NCBI GenBank assembly: GCA_963932465.1
Contig: OZ010787.1
Coordinates: 29,888,087 to 29,952,086, forward strand
DNA length: 64,000 nt
From: Maratus speciosus
Lineage: Eukaryota > Arthropoda > Arachnida > Araneae > Salticidae
Reading direction: 5' to 3'
A program made the translations under genes and the position numbers. The notes beneath the pieces are model-generated. The model worked only from the letters and a program-made list of their open reading frames with translations. It was not told the origin of the DNA and did not search any database. Positions 22,786 to 32,751 of this stretch are shown piece after piece. The stretch's first letter is position 1, and each line of letters opens with the position of its first letter.

Positions 22786-22899
22786 CTTGATTAATTTGTA
22801 TATTTTTATTTCTCTGTGACAGGTAGTACTGTAGTGTTGGACAGTCTGATGAACTCGATCTATGCGGGAAGTCGCTATTTGTTCCAGCACAGTTTCTGC

Positions 22900-24921
22900 C
22901 TATATCGAATTTATTTTATTTATTTGTGCTAGATTGCTTCGCTGTAGTATTAAATATTGTAAAGTCGGACATTCACTAGAACTAGCTGCATGCGGGAAGT
23001 CACTCGCACTCCCCATGCAGTTTCTGCATCTGTGTTCTTGTGGTTTATTTCTGTAATAACAATATTTTTGATCATGGTGTCCTGCACAGTATTCACACGT
23101 TGGAGATTGTCGGCAATTCTGATCCACGTGTCCGAAAGATTGACAGTTCTTACATCTTAATATAGGTTGGTAAGGTGCAATCCTGACCGATGTAAATCCC
23201 ATGACGATCTTTCGTTGTCTCAGTAGATGAATCGCAACTGGAGCTTCTGCTTCAAAAATTAGTTGGTATGTTGAAGCTTTTTCTCTTTGTTTTCTATTAA
23301 TGTAGTTTATTGGAATATCTGAATCATAAAGATTTTTTAGATTGGTTATTATTTCTTGTGGGTCCATATATGTCGGGATCCCTAAAAGAATCAGTTTTCG
23401 GAGATCCGCAGCCTTATATTCTATATCCACAATGCCTTTTAGGGTTTCTATCTTCTCAATCGTCTCAAGCAGCTTATTCGTGTTTTCATCACTAAACGTT
23501 TTAATTATTAGTGTATTTTTGTTTTTGGCAAGTTCACAATATATTTGTTTATATTCAATTGTGTTTCTATTTTCTCTTGTTAGCATGATTTTTATGTCAT
23601 TGAGCGACATATTCGTGTTTTTCTGCCGAGTTATCAGGATAGCTGCTTTTGAATACTGTGCATGTACCGTTGGAATTGTTGTCTTCCTAGGTATTGAAGC
23701 CACCTCCGAATATAGTGAATTATCTGTATTTGCCTGTATGTTTTCTTCTATATTATTGCATTTTATGATTGGTTGTTGTTCCTCTACTGTTTCTATTTTT
23801 TCTCTTATCTTTTTAAGTTCTTCCAAGATGATTCTAGTATAAGGTATCGTTTCTTCTGTATTTTGCTGTTGAATTAAGTCTTCTATTACTTTATTTTTGT
23901 TTCTAATTTCTTTTAATTGTTTTTCTATTTCTTCTTTGTATTTTAATTCTTTTTCTAGTAGTTCATTCAATTCTTTATTGCATTTTTCCAATTCATTTGT
24001 TAGAGTGGGCTGTTCTTGCAACTTCTTAATCGTTTCTAATTGATCTTTTATGATTTGTTCGTGTTCAAGGATTTTTTGACGTTGATCTAACGTCACCTTA
24101 TTGACGGTGTTGTGATTCGCCGTTATTCTATTATTTTCTTCTCTTTGTATTTCAAGGTCTTTCACCATTTCACTTGCTTTAAAGATAATTTTGTCTAGGT
24201 ATTTTTTAGCTTCTCCACAATCACCTCTTCTTCTACTTCTTGTAAGTGATTTATAAATCTCTATCATTTGAGTCATTGTCATCTTATTTATAGCAAGTTC
24301 ACCATACCTCGGCGTGGCTACTTCCTCCGGAGGATCTTGAGTCGACATTGAGGAATTTTGTGTGTTGTCTTCTTGTATAGATATTTGAGTTGCTCTTTCT
24401 TCTGTAGTTTTTAAGTCATGTCTGCCCGATTTTCCTGTCCCCGTTCTTCTACTCTTCTCCTTTAATTCTCTAATCATCTTTTCCTGCTGTTCCGCTCTTT
24501 TTCCCAGATTATTTTTGTTGTCATCTAATTCTCTTATTTTTTGTTTTATTTTGGTGAGATATTTTTCTGCCATACTAGACGCTCCTTTAGCATGAGTGCT
24601 CTTCGTCTTGCTGTAGCTATCTATCAATTGTTCCAGCGACATTAATTTTGCCATGGGTTCTGAATATGTTGTCAGACTTTTTGGAAGGTCTTTAGTATTT
24701 AATCTTGGTGTTGAGTGTATTGATATACTGGAATCAAATGATCCTTCAGTTTCATGCTCCACAAGATCCTTTACTCTGTGTGGCTTTGGAGTCGCCTGGG
24801 CAGTTATTAACTGATTTTCTAATTCTTGGATTGTCTGATCCAATTCCTCTACAATTTCTTTCAACTCCATTATTTCATGTTCTCTTTCCTTCAAGTTTTG
24901 CTCAATTTCGTCACTTTTCAT
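22900..24921 (-). CDS. LINE ORF1: coiled-coil, CCHC zinc-knuckle protein
   Basis: An open frame of 673 residues. The N-terminal 380 residues are Glu/Lys-rich with long heptad-like stretches (for example LKEREHEIMELKEIVEELDQ), predicting coiled coil and self-association. A basic RNA-binding-like region follows, then near the C-terminus C-KN-C-QSFG-H-VDQN-C (perfect CX2CX4HX4C), a second knuckle CEYCAGHHDQKYC and a third CRNC..H..C. This is the usual layout of ORF1 proteins of I/Jockey/R1-type LINEs, which coat the element RNA. The true start is probably upstream at 25120 (MNKSQIQEESSSIGEHSYEI), separated by frame changes near 25010. Confidence 0.85.
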   Translation of the reverse strand: MKSDEIEQNLKEREHEIMELKEIVEELDQTIQELENQLITAQATPKPHRVKDLVEHETEGSFDSSISIHSTPRLNTKDLPKSLTTYSEPMAKLMSLEQLIDSYSKTKSTHAKGASSMAEKYLTKIKQKIRELDDNKNNLGKRAEQQEKMIRELKEKSRRTGTGKSGRHDLKTTEERATQISIQEDNTQNSSMSTQDPPEEVATPRYGELAINKMTMTQMIEIYKSLTRSRRRGDCGEAKKYLDKIIFKASEMVKDLEIQREENNRITANHNTVNKVTLDQRQKILEHEQIIKDQLETIKKLQEQPTLTNELEKCNKELNELLEKELKYKEEIEKQLKEIRNKNKVIEDLIQQQNTEETIPYTRIILEELKKIREKIETVEEQQPIIKCNNIEENIQANTDNSLYSEVASIPRKTTIPTVHAQYSKAAILITRQKNTNMSLNDIKIMLTRENRNTIEYKQIYCELAKNKNTLIIKTFSDENTNKLLETIEKIETLKGIVDIEYKAADLRKLILLGIPTYMDPQEIITNLKNLYDSDIPINYINRKQREKASTYQLIFEAEAPVAIHLLRQRKIVMGFTSVRIAPYQPILRCKNCQSFGHVDQNCRQSPTCEYCAGHHDQKYCYYRNKPQEHRCRNCMGSASDFPHAASSSECPTLQYLILQRSNLAQINKINSI

Positions 24922-25120
24922 CAGAGCACATTCTAATTTTTCTTTGTACTCTACTATTTTAAGTTCGTTTTGTTCTTTATTTAACTTATTCTTCTTTTTA
25001 TTTTTTTAATTTCTGACTGTATTCGTGAAATATTTGAAGGAGCGTCGGTTTCGAGCTACTTATTTCATATGAATGTTCGCCTATTGAAGAGCTTTCTTCT
25101 TGTATTTGTGACTTATTCAT
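24922..25120 (-). pseudogene. 5' end of LINE ORF1, out of frame
   Basis: An ATG at 25120 opens MNKSQIQEESSSIGEHSYEI SSSKPTLLQIFHEY, then an A-run near 25005-25015 and further indels shift the frame before VEYKEKLECALMKSDEIEQN continues into the long ORF1. Slippage in A-runs explains the breaks. Confidence 0.65.
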
Positions 25121-25348
25121 TATTCCACTTTTATTTTGGACTTTTTATAAGCTATTATTTCGTGAGAATTATTTATTTAGTTTATTTATATCTGAAAGTT
25201 ATATTATAACTAGATCGGGGAGCCACTAGGCCCCTGCCACACATCTTTGAAGGAAAGGGAAATAGATAGTTAAAAGCAAAAACCAGTGGTCGTAACCACC
25301 GAAAATGACTTATAATAAAATTAAATTGCCAAATGGGGGGTAATTTTG

Positions 25349-25382
<34 letters not shown>

Positions 25383-25639
25383 ATAGTGATAGTAAAACCA
25401 TTACTAATGGGAGAAAAGAGGGAAGTATGTGCTATTGCTCCCGTGCCACCAATACCATACACTTAAATTATTAATTATCAGTTACTGCGCTTTTACCAAT
25501 AACATTGTTCCCCTGTGAAAAATGCATTACTGCATGTATTCATTATCTCACTATTTTTCACAGGAGTTGTAGCGTTAACTTTGATGAGAAATTCGTAATT
25601 ATGTACAATATAAAGAATTATATAATATAGTATATAATA
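25121..25639 (-). other. 5' UTR of the LINE
   Basis: Non-coding sequence from the right target duplication to the ORF1 start. It includes a run of about 30 A on the plus strand (25352-25381). An internal promoter is expected here for this type of element, but I see no motif that proves one. Confidence 0.55.
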
Positions 25640-25656
25640 TGATACAATAAGACTAG
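25640..25656. repeat. Target-site duplication of the LINE, right copy
   Basis: Exact copy of the 17 bp at 18534-18550. Its position fixes the 5' end of the element and shows the copy is not 5'-truncated, unless truncation happened at the moment of insertion. Confidence 0.9.
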
Positions 25657-26341
25657 TTGATTTAGTAGGGTGGACGTTTTCCAACGAGAAACCTGTTGGA
25701 AAACCTGTCCCTTATGTTGTTGGAAAATTTGCCCCGTCGCCATGTGTGAACTTGTACACTACCTGGACGAATAGAGGTGTAAGTTATTTGCGAAAGAAAT
25801 GCATAGTTACCTAAAGAAAGAAACTCTTTTTTAGAGCATTCAATGCCAAAACAATACGTTTAACGCTAGTACGTTTATTTTACGTTTTAATGAAAACCTC
25901 AAATTTTACACTCCGTTGAATATATATAAAAACAGCTCTCCTGACGAAGTGACAGCAGCTACTAAACTCTAACTTTTGTAGATAGTGTTTAAGATGTTGC
26001 TACTTCAGCCAGTTCACTCGCTAGTGTCACCTAGCGGCTCATTTAAAAACTAAAGCGAGTTGGAAAACTTGCCCCTATGGAAAATGTGCTCCGGTCTCCC
26101 CTACGTGAACAAAAGCTTTTGCTTATTTTGAAATAAATTTGTTTGTAGATTCTGGTGTCATTCACTCATTTTAGCATTTTACGAATGCTAAATGCGAATG
26201 CTGAATTCTGATGGACAACATAATTCAATAAATTAAACTTAATATTAATTTTATTTTCAACAGAAACTGAAAATCTGTCTTTTTGTTGACAAGAAGACTG
26301 CTAAATTTCTATGCTAAATTTGTACCTTGCCGCTGAAAGGG

Positions 26342-26550
26342 TTAACCCTTTTCCACGCGGAGTAATTCTGTTTGTAAAATGATGATATGATGGATTGACA
26401 CCATAATTTAAAAGCGAATGTATTAGAAAATAAAAACTTTCTTGTTTTCCTGTACTTAATAAAAGGAAAAATATAATTTAATATTCTGGGTGTCAGCACG
26501 CTGAAAATTAGGTGGTCTTTTGTATGGATACTGCCCGCTAATGAGTTTAA
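26342..26550. mobile_element. TTAA-flanked MITE, family C-like
   Basis: Left end TTAACCCTTTTCCACGCGGA, right end CTGCCCGCTAATGAGTTTAA; inside, GATTGACACCATAATTT and CTGGGTGTCAGCA form the usual pair. It shares its left TTAA with the right end of the split MITE, so two TTAA elements sit back to back. Confidence 0.6.
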
Positions 26551-27744
26551 AGTTAAAACATGCAATTGGAAAAAAAAATATGGTATCAGCAAGATATGGA
26601 CAAAGTTTACATGCAAAAATCAGTTCATAAATCCATTAACAGTGGCTAGGAAAAATTATAAAACTTAACTTCGTAATATTTATCGGCCTTTCCCTACAAA
26701 ATTAGAAAGAAATTTTAATTTTGAAACTTAGGTAATGCCCATTGAATTTTTAATATTGCTGATGTATCTCTTAAATTTGCCAATTTAGGAAATATTTACG
26801 ACTAGCAAAAGCCATGCTTTGTTTGGATTATCGAAGCATTATTTAATAAGATAAATATTTGAAAGTAATAATATTTTTTTACATTATTTTTGCACATTTA
26901 TTAAGCTAAAACGTTATTTTATGTTTTGACGCATTTTAATTTCAGAAATGAAAATTTAGTCAAATAGCTAAGTATTTCCTCGATTTTTTTTATTTATTTA
27001 TGATATAACGAATTCAAAAATTAATTTTATTTATTAACAATTCTTTTGTTGCTACTTTACAAAAAAAAAAAAAAAAAAAATCATAAAATAATTCTTTTAA
27101 AATGCGGAAGTATCGTCTGCGTAAATGATTTCCCATAATAAGAATAAATTGTGTATTTGAATTATTCACATTGAAAAATACTTTTATAATTTAATGTAAA
27201 TAATTGAATTTTTACAAATTTTAATTCATTAAAAATATGTTATAATTTCATAAAAGAAAACCTGAAACGATTTAATTAATCATGATTCTATCCATAATGA
27301 CTAACTCCATGATTTATTTTTTCTTCTTAAAATATACGTGTTTCATTTTTTATTTGCAAAAATGCGTCCGCAATGGAAAAACATGTAAAATAAATTAATT
27401 AAAATAATAATTTTTTTTTAAAGGTTATTCTGTAAAAAATTAATATTGTGCAAATCTACAGATTATAATTTATTTTTATGTTTAATTTCAAGTCAAAATA
27501 CTGAATAGTATTTTTGGTAAAGTATACGACAACATGTAATTTGTGTAGCCTAGTAGAGGATTCGCTTTGCTCATCCTCTTTGATAAGAAACGCCTCATCA
27601 ATTATTTCTGAATTAAAAAGAAATAAAGAAAAAAGTGCCCAGTTAAACTGATGGCATTGGTTATTCGCACTAATTGTATGTTATACCTTATTTATGTCTT
27701 TATTTATAAAATAGAATTCAGTCTTTTTGAGCAAAAAGGTAAAT
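26551..27744. other. No gene recognised
   Basis: Long A/T-rich stretch with homopolymers (A-run at 27061-27080). No inverted ends, coding blocks or RNA-gene signatures were seen. Confidence 0.45.
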
Positions 27745-28480
27745 AATCAGGGAAGCGCCTTATCAAAATAAACTTGCACATCAAATTTGAAGCAAATCGG
27801 ATAAGTCTGCATGAAAAACCCATTTATCTAAGCTACTGTTGGGATTAGCACCCCGTTATCCCCCTTTATACTTAACAAAAGCGGGGAAGCACCTTATCAG
27901 ATTAAACCGGTATACCATATTTGAAACAAATGGGATAATTCTGGATGAAAAACCCATTTATCTAAATTAATGGAGGGGTTGCCCCCAGTTTCCCCTTTAT
28001 ACTTAATTTATGAACCCCCCAAACTAATCAAGGAAGACCTTTATCAGAATAAACCGGTATACTAATGCTGAAGTAAATCGAATAATTCTTCATGAAAAAC
28101 CTATTTGTCTGAAATGAGGGGAATTTTCACCCCGTCTCCGCTTTATACTGAACCGATGGACCCCCAAAACTAATCACGGAAGCGCCTTAACAGAATGAAC
28201 CTATTTATAAAATTTGAAGCAAATCGGATTATTCTGCATGAAAAACCCATTTATCTAAATTGTGTGTGTGTGTGGGGGGGGGATTAGCCTCCGTTCCCCC
28301 TTTTATTCTTAACCAATGAACTCCTAAAACTAATCAAGGAAGCGACTTATCTGAATGAACCTAGGGGGAGGAATTAGCCCTCCTTCCCACTTTATACTTA
28401 ATCAATGAACCCCCAAAACTATTCAGAGAAGCGCCTTATCAGAATGAACCTATTTACAAAATTTCAAGCAAATTGGATAT
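27745..28480 (+). repeat. Degenerate tandem array, unit about 146 bp
   Basis: GGAAGCGCCTTATCAGAAT-type starts recur at 27751, 27884, 28032, 28178, 28338 and 28424, spaced 133, 148, 146, 160 and 86 bp. Each unit contains GAAGCAAATCGGATAATTCT, CATGAAAAACCCATTTATCT, CACCCC/CCTTTATACTTAA and AATGAACCCCCAAAACTAATC. Units differ by 10-20% and the last full spacing reflects an internal deletion. One unit has a GT/G tract (28261-28280). No open frame is kept across units. Confidence 0.85.
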
Positions 28481-28523
28481 ACCTATCAAGAGTTATTGCG
28501 TTACGTATGTACATACATACGTA

Positions 28524-29610
28524 CAGTCGTGAGAAAAAAAGTAAACACCCCTTACTAACTCTGCAAAAAATTACCGTAGACGAAAGTTACTAGCACCACA
28601 CGATTGGTAATAAAGTCTACTTTTAAATGATGCATATAAAATTTGCTTAGGGGGCCACCTACATATTAAAACGAAACATAACTTTGTTTTTCTCAATAGC
28701 AGTACACAATTTTGACAGCATAAATGAACTATCTCTACACTCTTCAATTAGCCTAAAAACATTGTTTTACGCAATTCGTACGATAAGCTTCCGAGAAATT
28801 AATTATTTTAATACGAGCGCATTTTAGGGGCTCTATCCAAATTGAAGTTCGGTACTCAATTGTTGACCGAGAGAACCCTTCTTGATCATGTAATCTTAAG
28901 CACTACTCAAGCAGCCATTGTAGAATGTTAAATAACAGGATAGCATAAGAAATTTCAAAATATCTAGTCACTTCTATGATAGACGGCCCCTTAAACCATC
29001 ATTTTGCCGTTTTTTAAGCATAATTTGAAAACTACTTGGAAGAAAAATGTGAAATTTTGGATTTTACGACTTGGAAAGCACGACTTAATAAATATAAATC
29101 CTTCAAAAAAATTGTAGGTTGCAATTTATAATTTTTATAATTTATAATTTTTTCGAATATTAATTTCATAATTCATATCATAAAATTATAAAAATTGAAA
29201 ATTCAACGTATGTATGTTTGAGTATTTTATTATTATTGCTACACAAAAAATTATCGCATTAGGAGTATATTTTCAGGAGATATTAATAAAAATATGAAAA
29301 TATAATTTAACATTAAATGCACTAAATTTTTAATGTTTATAATTCATAAAATTATAATTCAAATGACTCGAAATTTGGTGTCTAGGCATAGTGTGAATCG
29401 AAGATTTGAAAAATGTTGTTAAAATTGGGTATTGCCATTGGAAAAAATTAAGTTTGGGCTCGTTCTAATATGTAGATGGCCCTATAAGAAAAATTTATAA
29501 ACATCGTCTAAAAATAGACGTTATTTCCAATCGTTTGGCACCAGTAACTTTCTTCTACGATAATTTGTTCAGGAGTTAGTGGCGGGTGTTTACTTTTTTC
29601 CCCACGATTG
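28524..29610. mobile_element. Tc1-like non-autonomous element, about 1.1 kb
   Basis: TA (28522-28523, 29611-29612) flanks ends CAGTCGTGAGAAAAAAAGTA and, inverted, CAATCGTGGGGAAAAAAGTA. The arms continue for about 150 bp each: GACGAAAGTTACTAGCACCA against GAAGAAAGTTACTGGTGCCA and GGGGGCCACCTACATATTA against AGGGCCATCTACATATTA. CAGT-GTG-AAAAAGTA ends are typical of Tc1-type transposons. The interior has A/T-rich short inverted repeats and no transposase. It entered a CATACATACGTA-rich stretch. Confidence 0.85.
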
Positions 29611-29666
29611 TACATACATGCATTACGTATATACATACAGAACCTTAGGGCAAATTACCTCTCAGG

Positions 29667-29856
29667 CAGTGTTGCCAGATGGGCTACTTTTTTTAAATTC
29701 AGATTCTTGATTGGCACCACTTTTTTGAAATGGTAAAATGCGCCTTATTTAATGTCATAGTAATCAAGGTGAAAACAAAGGTAATTTTACCGTTTCAAAA
29801 AAGTGGTGGCAATCAATAAATCTGAATTTTTAAAAAGTAGCCCACTGGCAACGCTG
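29667..29856. mobile_element. hAT-type MITE family A with perfect 8 bp TSD
   Basis: CTCTCAGG at 29659-29666 is repeated at 29857-29864. Ends CAGTGTTGCCAGATGGGCTA and, inverted, CAGCGTTGCCAGTGGGCTAC. The arms pair nearly throughout (CTTGATTGGCACCACTTTTT against TTGATTGCCACCACTTTTTT). This is the best-preserved of seven copies (16319, 29667, 33300, 48703, 54858, 62671, and a relative at 60594). Confidence 0.9.
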
Positions 29857-30327
29857 CTCTCAGGATTTGATAGCCTGTGAGTTAAAAAAAAGTTACTTGT
29901 TAGTTTATATAAAACTAAATCAAAGGAAAACATATAAACATATAAAACGTGGATGCATTTATTAATATAATGTATGCACATTTTTCTATATTTAGAGGAA
30001 CCTAGAAATTTAAATTAAAATATTTTTGAAGAAACTCAAAAAATTTACTTCAGAAAAAAGAGTTCCATTGAAAGAAATTGGGAAAAAGTCCACATTCGTA
30101 AATTATTTGATTAAACTCATGAATAATCTATACATTATTTAATTTATTGTATTTATGCTACATGTGATTTTAAACTCTCAATCTTTAATGAAAATTTGGA
30201 ATAAGTCTCAGTTTTTCAATTGTGTGACGGAAATAAGAAAAATTAAGCATCATATTAAAATATAATATAAAGGCAACCGTTCTTCACACCGTTAATATTA
30301 TTAACTGAGATAAAATTAAAAAGTGGC

Positions 30328-30552
30328 TTAACCCTTTTCGGCTCAAAGTACTTTTGTTGCTAAAATGTTGAAATAATTGATTGACACCAAGACTTGCGAA
30401 GAAATTTATTTGACGATAAAAAAAAAAAAAAATCTTTTTATCGCATACAGTATAAAAGGCAAAAATTTATTTTAAAATAGTGGCGCCAGTGTAACATTTG
30501 GGCATTAAAATTAAGTGGGACAGACTTTAACCCACCATGCCGGAAATGGTTA
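30328..30552. mobile_element. TTAA-type MITE, family C
   Basis: Starts TTAACCCTTTTCGGCTCAAA, with GATTGACACCAAGACTT and GTGGCGCCAGTG inside, and ends CATGCCGGAAATGGTTAT (decayed GGGTTAA). About 225 bp including an A-run at 30420-30432. Confidence 0.65.
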
Positions 30553-30858
30553 TAGAAAAAAACTTAGCTATATGTGTTGCGTATATACGAATGAATTAAA
30601 ATTCCACCTAAATATATAGCCATTTAAGACTGGACAGCTTTTTTTGAGTTTTTTTTATTAAACAATGATAGAACTGAAATTTGTAACTCATAATTTACTA
30701 TTTGTTGATAAAATTCATAAAATATAGTTTCTGTTAACCAGCACAATCACTCGATTCCGGCATTTATGGAATAGGTAACCCAGGAAAATAGAATTTTAGT
30801 TATTGGCTAACCCGCACGGTCGTGTGGGTCCAGTCTAGGGATAGCAAATTAACACCTT

Positions 30859-31005
30859 CAGGGGTGCCATTGCTAAAACTAAATTTTATTAGCATTCTTG
30901 TCCTTATTTAAATGTCATAAACTCTGTCATTAAATAAGTAAAAAAAATACTATTAAAATTTAGTGGTAGCAAGCGGCCATTTCTGGCGCAGCGCTGGGAC
31001 CCCTG
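30859..31005. mobile_element. MITE family E with perfect 6 bp TSD CACCTT
   Basis: CACCTT at 30853-30858 is repeated at 31006-31011. Ends CAGGGGTGCCATTGCTAAAA and, inverted, CAGGGGTCCC; arms pair through ACTAAATTTTATTAG/CTATTAAAATTTAGT. The right arm has an extra GCGCTGCGCC segment. Same end type and duplication length as 8521-8698. Confidence 0.75.
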
Positions 31006-31020
31006 CACCTTGTAATAATA

Positions 31021-32617
31021 CAGGGTGGCTCAAATTAAAGTATCCCTGTTTAGGACGCCCTAACGAGAGAAGCTGTGGATGTAATATCTTCATATTTTGA
31101 GGATATACATATCAGACCATGGGAAATTGATAGGTGCAACAAAAAAAAAAAAAAATAGTTGAAAAAAGGCCACTAGGGGAAAATGAGGGTCTGCGATCTG
31201 TTTAAGAGAAGGAAAATGTAACATGACCAAGGGCGTAAACGTCTAAGGGCCAATTTCCACCAATAAATTTTATTAGTATTATTCGTTTAAACTTAGTAGT
31301 GTATGTTCCGATTAATTTTATTAGTATTCTTATTAGGCGAATAATACTAAAAATTTAGTGGTGGGAATTGGACCATTTTCGCCTAGCTTTTAACACCCTT
31401 GAATATGACGCAACCAATAAAGAATAGAATACGATGTGTCGGTAATTAACTTTATTATTTCATTTTTCTACGCAAACTGCCGATCCTAAAAAACTGCTAG
31501 CGGCAGCACAAACGAAAGTCACGCACGTGGTAACACAAAGCACACTAAGTTTTTACAAGTCGGATTCAATATGTCCACCTTGCTTCAGCGCCAAAACGTG
31601 AAATCGTGTCATCGCATGATTCACAGCAGCGTGTAAATGATCACGACCGATGTTGCGTACTTGCAGAAGGATCTGGTTCTTCAATTCCGCCATATTTCCT
31701 ATATTTCCCTGATAAACTTTATCTTTGAGATAACCCCGAATCCAAAAATCACACGGGGTCAAGTCAGGTAAACATGGAGGCAATCTTGTTGGAAATGCAC
31801 GGCTGATAATGCGATACTCCGTAAAATGGCATCGCAGCAATTTTTGAACTGCACGTCCAATGTGAGGGGGCGCACCATCTTGTTGGAATATTGTTGTAGC
31901 GAGGCACCCACGCTGCTGCAGTTCTGGAATGACCACGCTTTGCAACATGTCTCGATAGCGTGCTGCAGTTACGGAACAAGATTTTGGTCCCTGGGGAGTG
32001 ATTTCCTCAATGAAAAATGGCCCAATCAAAAATGTCGAAGTGAAGCCGATCCACACAGTAACATGCGGAGAATGCAGGGGCATTTCTTGGATATGGTGAG
32101 GATTCACAGCCCAAATACGACAGTTTTGTGTATTCACCGTTCCGCACATGTGAAATTGAGCCTCATCGGTCCATACGATGTTCCACGCCCATTTCTTATC
32201 CACCTCCATCCTTGCCAATAACACGCGCAAACAAATAAGTACATAATGCAAGGTGTTGGTAATTAATACTTTTTTTAAAAACTTCCCACCACTAAACTTT
32301 TAGTACTCTTCGCCGAATAAAATTAATCGGAGCATATACTAATAAAATTTAAACGAATAATACTAATAAAATTTATTGGTGGGACTCGCCCTATTGGTAC
32401 CTAGGCCCATTGGTACCATTGGTCATGTTACATTTTCCTTACCTTAAACCGATCGCAGCGCCTCATTTTCCCCTAGCGGCCTTTGTTTGAACTTTTTTTT
32501 GCACCAATCAATTTCCCATGGTATGATATGTATATTCTCAAAATATGAAGACATTACATCCACAGCTTCTCTCGTTAGGGTGTCCCAAACAGGTATACTT
32601 TAATTTGAACCAGCCTG
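31021..32617 (-). mobile_element. Mariner-like transposon with very long inverted repeats
   Basis: TA (31019-31020, 32618-32619) flanks ends CAGGGTGGCTCAAATTAAAG and, inverted, CAGGCTGGTTCAAATTAAAG. The inverted repeat runs on for roughly 340 bp per side (31021-31376 against 32284-32617), with AGAGAAGCTGTGGATGTAAT, GGCCACTAGGGGAAAATGAG and GGAAAATGTAACATGACCAA all matched. Each arm ends internally in a further palindromic block (CCACCAATAAATTTTATTAG .. AAAAATTTAGTGGTGGGAA). Between the arms lies the transposase fragment. Usual mariner TIRs are near 30 bp, so the long arms are secondary. Confidence 0.85.
31553..32251 (-). CDS. Mariner-like transposase catalytic domain, N-terminus missing
   Basis: An open frame of about 232 codons without stops; the first ATG is at 32209. 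It contains the three acidic catalytic blocks: WTDEAQFH (residue 29), FQQDGAPPH (125) and LTPCDFW (168), with PPCLPDLTPCDFWIRGYLKD KVY typical of mariner-like enzymes. The second and third aspartates are 42 residues apart, longer than the 34 of classical mariner. NTQNCRIWAVNPHHIQEMPL HSPHVTVW is also a family hallmark. The helix-turn-helix half (about 120-150 residues) is missing: the long right arm begins only about 30 bp upstream. It could not bind its own ends, so it is probably inactive, but its open frame suggests recent origin. Confidence 0.85.
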   Translation of the reverse strand: MHYVLICLRVLLARMEVDKKWAWNIVWTDEAQFHMCGTVNTQNCRIWAVNPHHIQEMPLHSPHVTVWIGFTSTFLIGPFFIEEITPQGPKSCSVTAARYRDMLQSVVIPELQQRGCLATTIFQQDGAPPHIGRAVQKLLRCHFTEYRIISRAFPTRLPPCLPDLTPCDFWIRGYLKDKVYQGNIGNMAELKNQILLQVRNIGRDHLHAAVNHAMTRFHVLALKQGGHIESDL

Positions 32618-32715
32618 TATACTAATTTCAAATGCTGAAAGGTGTAAATTGAAACTTTAAAACCAATAAATATACGTTTATTTCGACTGTTAACATGTTT
32701 CTGCTCGACACGAGT

Positions 32716-32751
<36 letters not shown>

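Larger units (their letters stand above)
18552..25639 (-). mobile_element. Full-length non-LTR retrotransposon (LINE) with RNase H
   Basis: About 7.1 kb between identical 17 bp target duplications. On the minus strand: a 5' UTR of about 520 bp, ORF1 (25120-22900), ORF2 (about 22785-19091), and a roughly 540 bp 3' UTR ending in a tandem tail of CTTA units (18552-18568) in place of poly(A). Endonuclease, reverse transcriptase and RNase H in one ORF2 place it in the I/R1/LOA-like part of the LINE tree; I cannot fix the clade. A related 3' end with a different tail (GATTA units) lies at 34667. The two complete ORFs are decayed by frameshifts, so it is not active. Confidence 0.85.
17312..26101 (-). 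mobile_element. Pogo/Jerky-like DNA transposon split by a LINE (middle layer)
   Basis: Ends are GGGGAGACCGGCTCAAGTTT and, inverted, GGGGAGACCGGAGCACATTT. The target in the MITE reads GAAG-TA-CGTGAAC; TA remains on the right (26102-26103) and is TC on the left. Subterminal motifs of the type GGGGCAAGTTTTCCAAC recur near both ends (17325, 17555, 25678, 25720, 26060), as in other pogo-like elements. The only coding remnant is a transposase C-terminus at 17790-18240. Excluding the LINE, about 1.7 kb remains, so the rest of the transposase was lost. Confidence 0.75.
17215..26345. mobile_element. Family C MITE split by a pogo-like element (outer layer of nest)
   Basis: The left part (17215-17309) begins TTAACCTCTTCAAAGGTGGT and contains CACTTAATTTTAATTCCTAA and GGCACATTGGCACCACAAT. 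The right part resumes at 26104 with CGTGAACAAAAGCTTTTGCTT, AATAAATTTGTTTGTAGATT and TCATTCACTCATTTTAGCAT and ends CCGCTGAAAGGGTTAA at 26345. The two parts together make an ordinary family C copy, apart from a small A/T-rich insertion at about 26180-26315. The family sequence around the join is recognisable at 47960-47990 (TACGTGAAGAGAAGCTTTT), confirming where the break is. Confidence 0.75.

Noticed and set aside
23342..23842. 166-codon plus ORF
   Set aside because: Antisense shadow of LINE ORF1; its hydrophobic look comes from the complement of Glu/Lys codons.
27745..28480. CRISPR array
   Set aside because: Units are about 146 bp, diverged along their whole length, without short identical repeats and unique spacers; the context is eukaryotic.
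31826..32221. 131-codon plus ORF
   Set aside because: Antisense to the transposase catalytic domain, which has clear acidic motifs on the minus strand.
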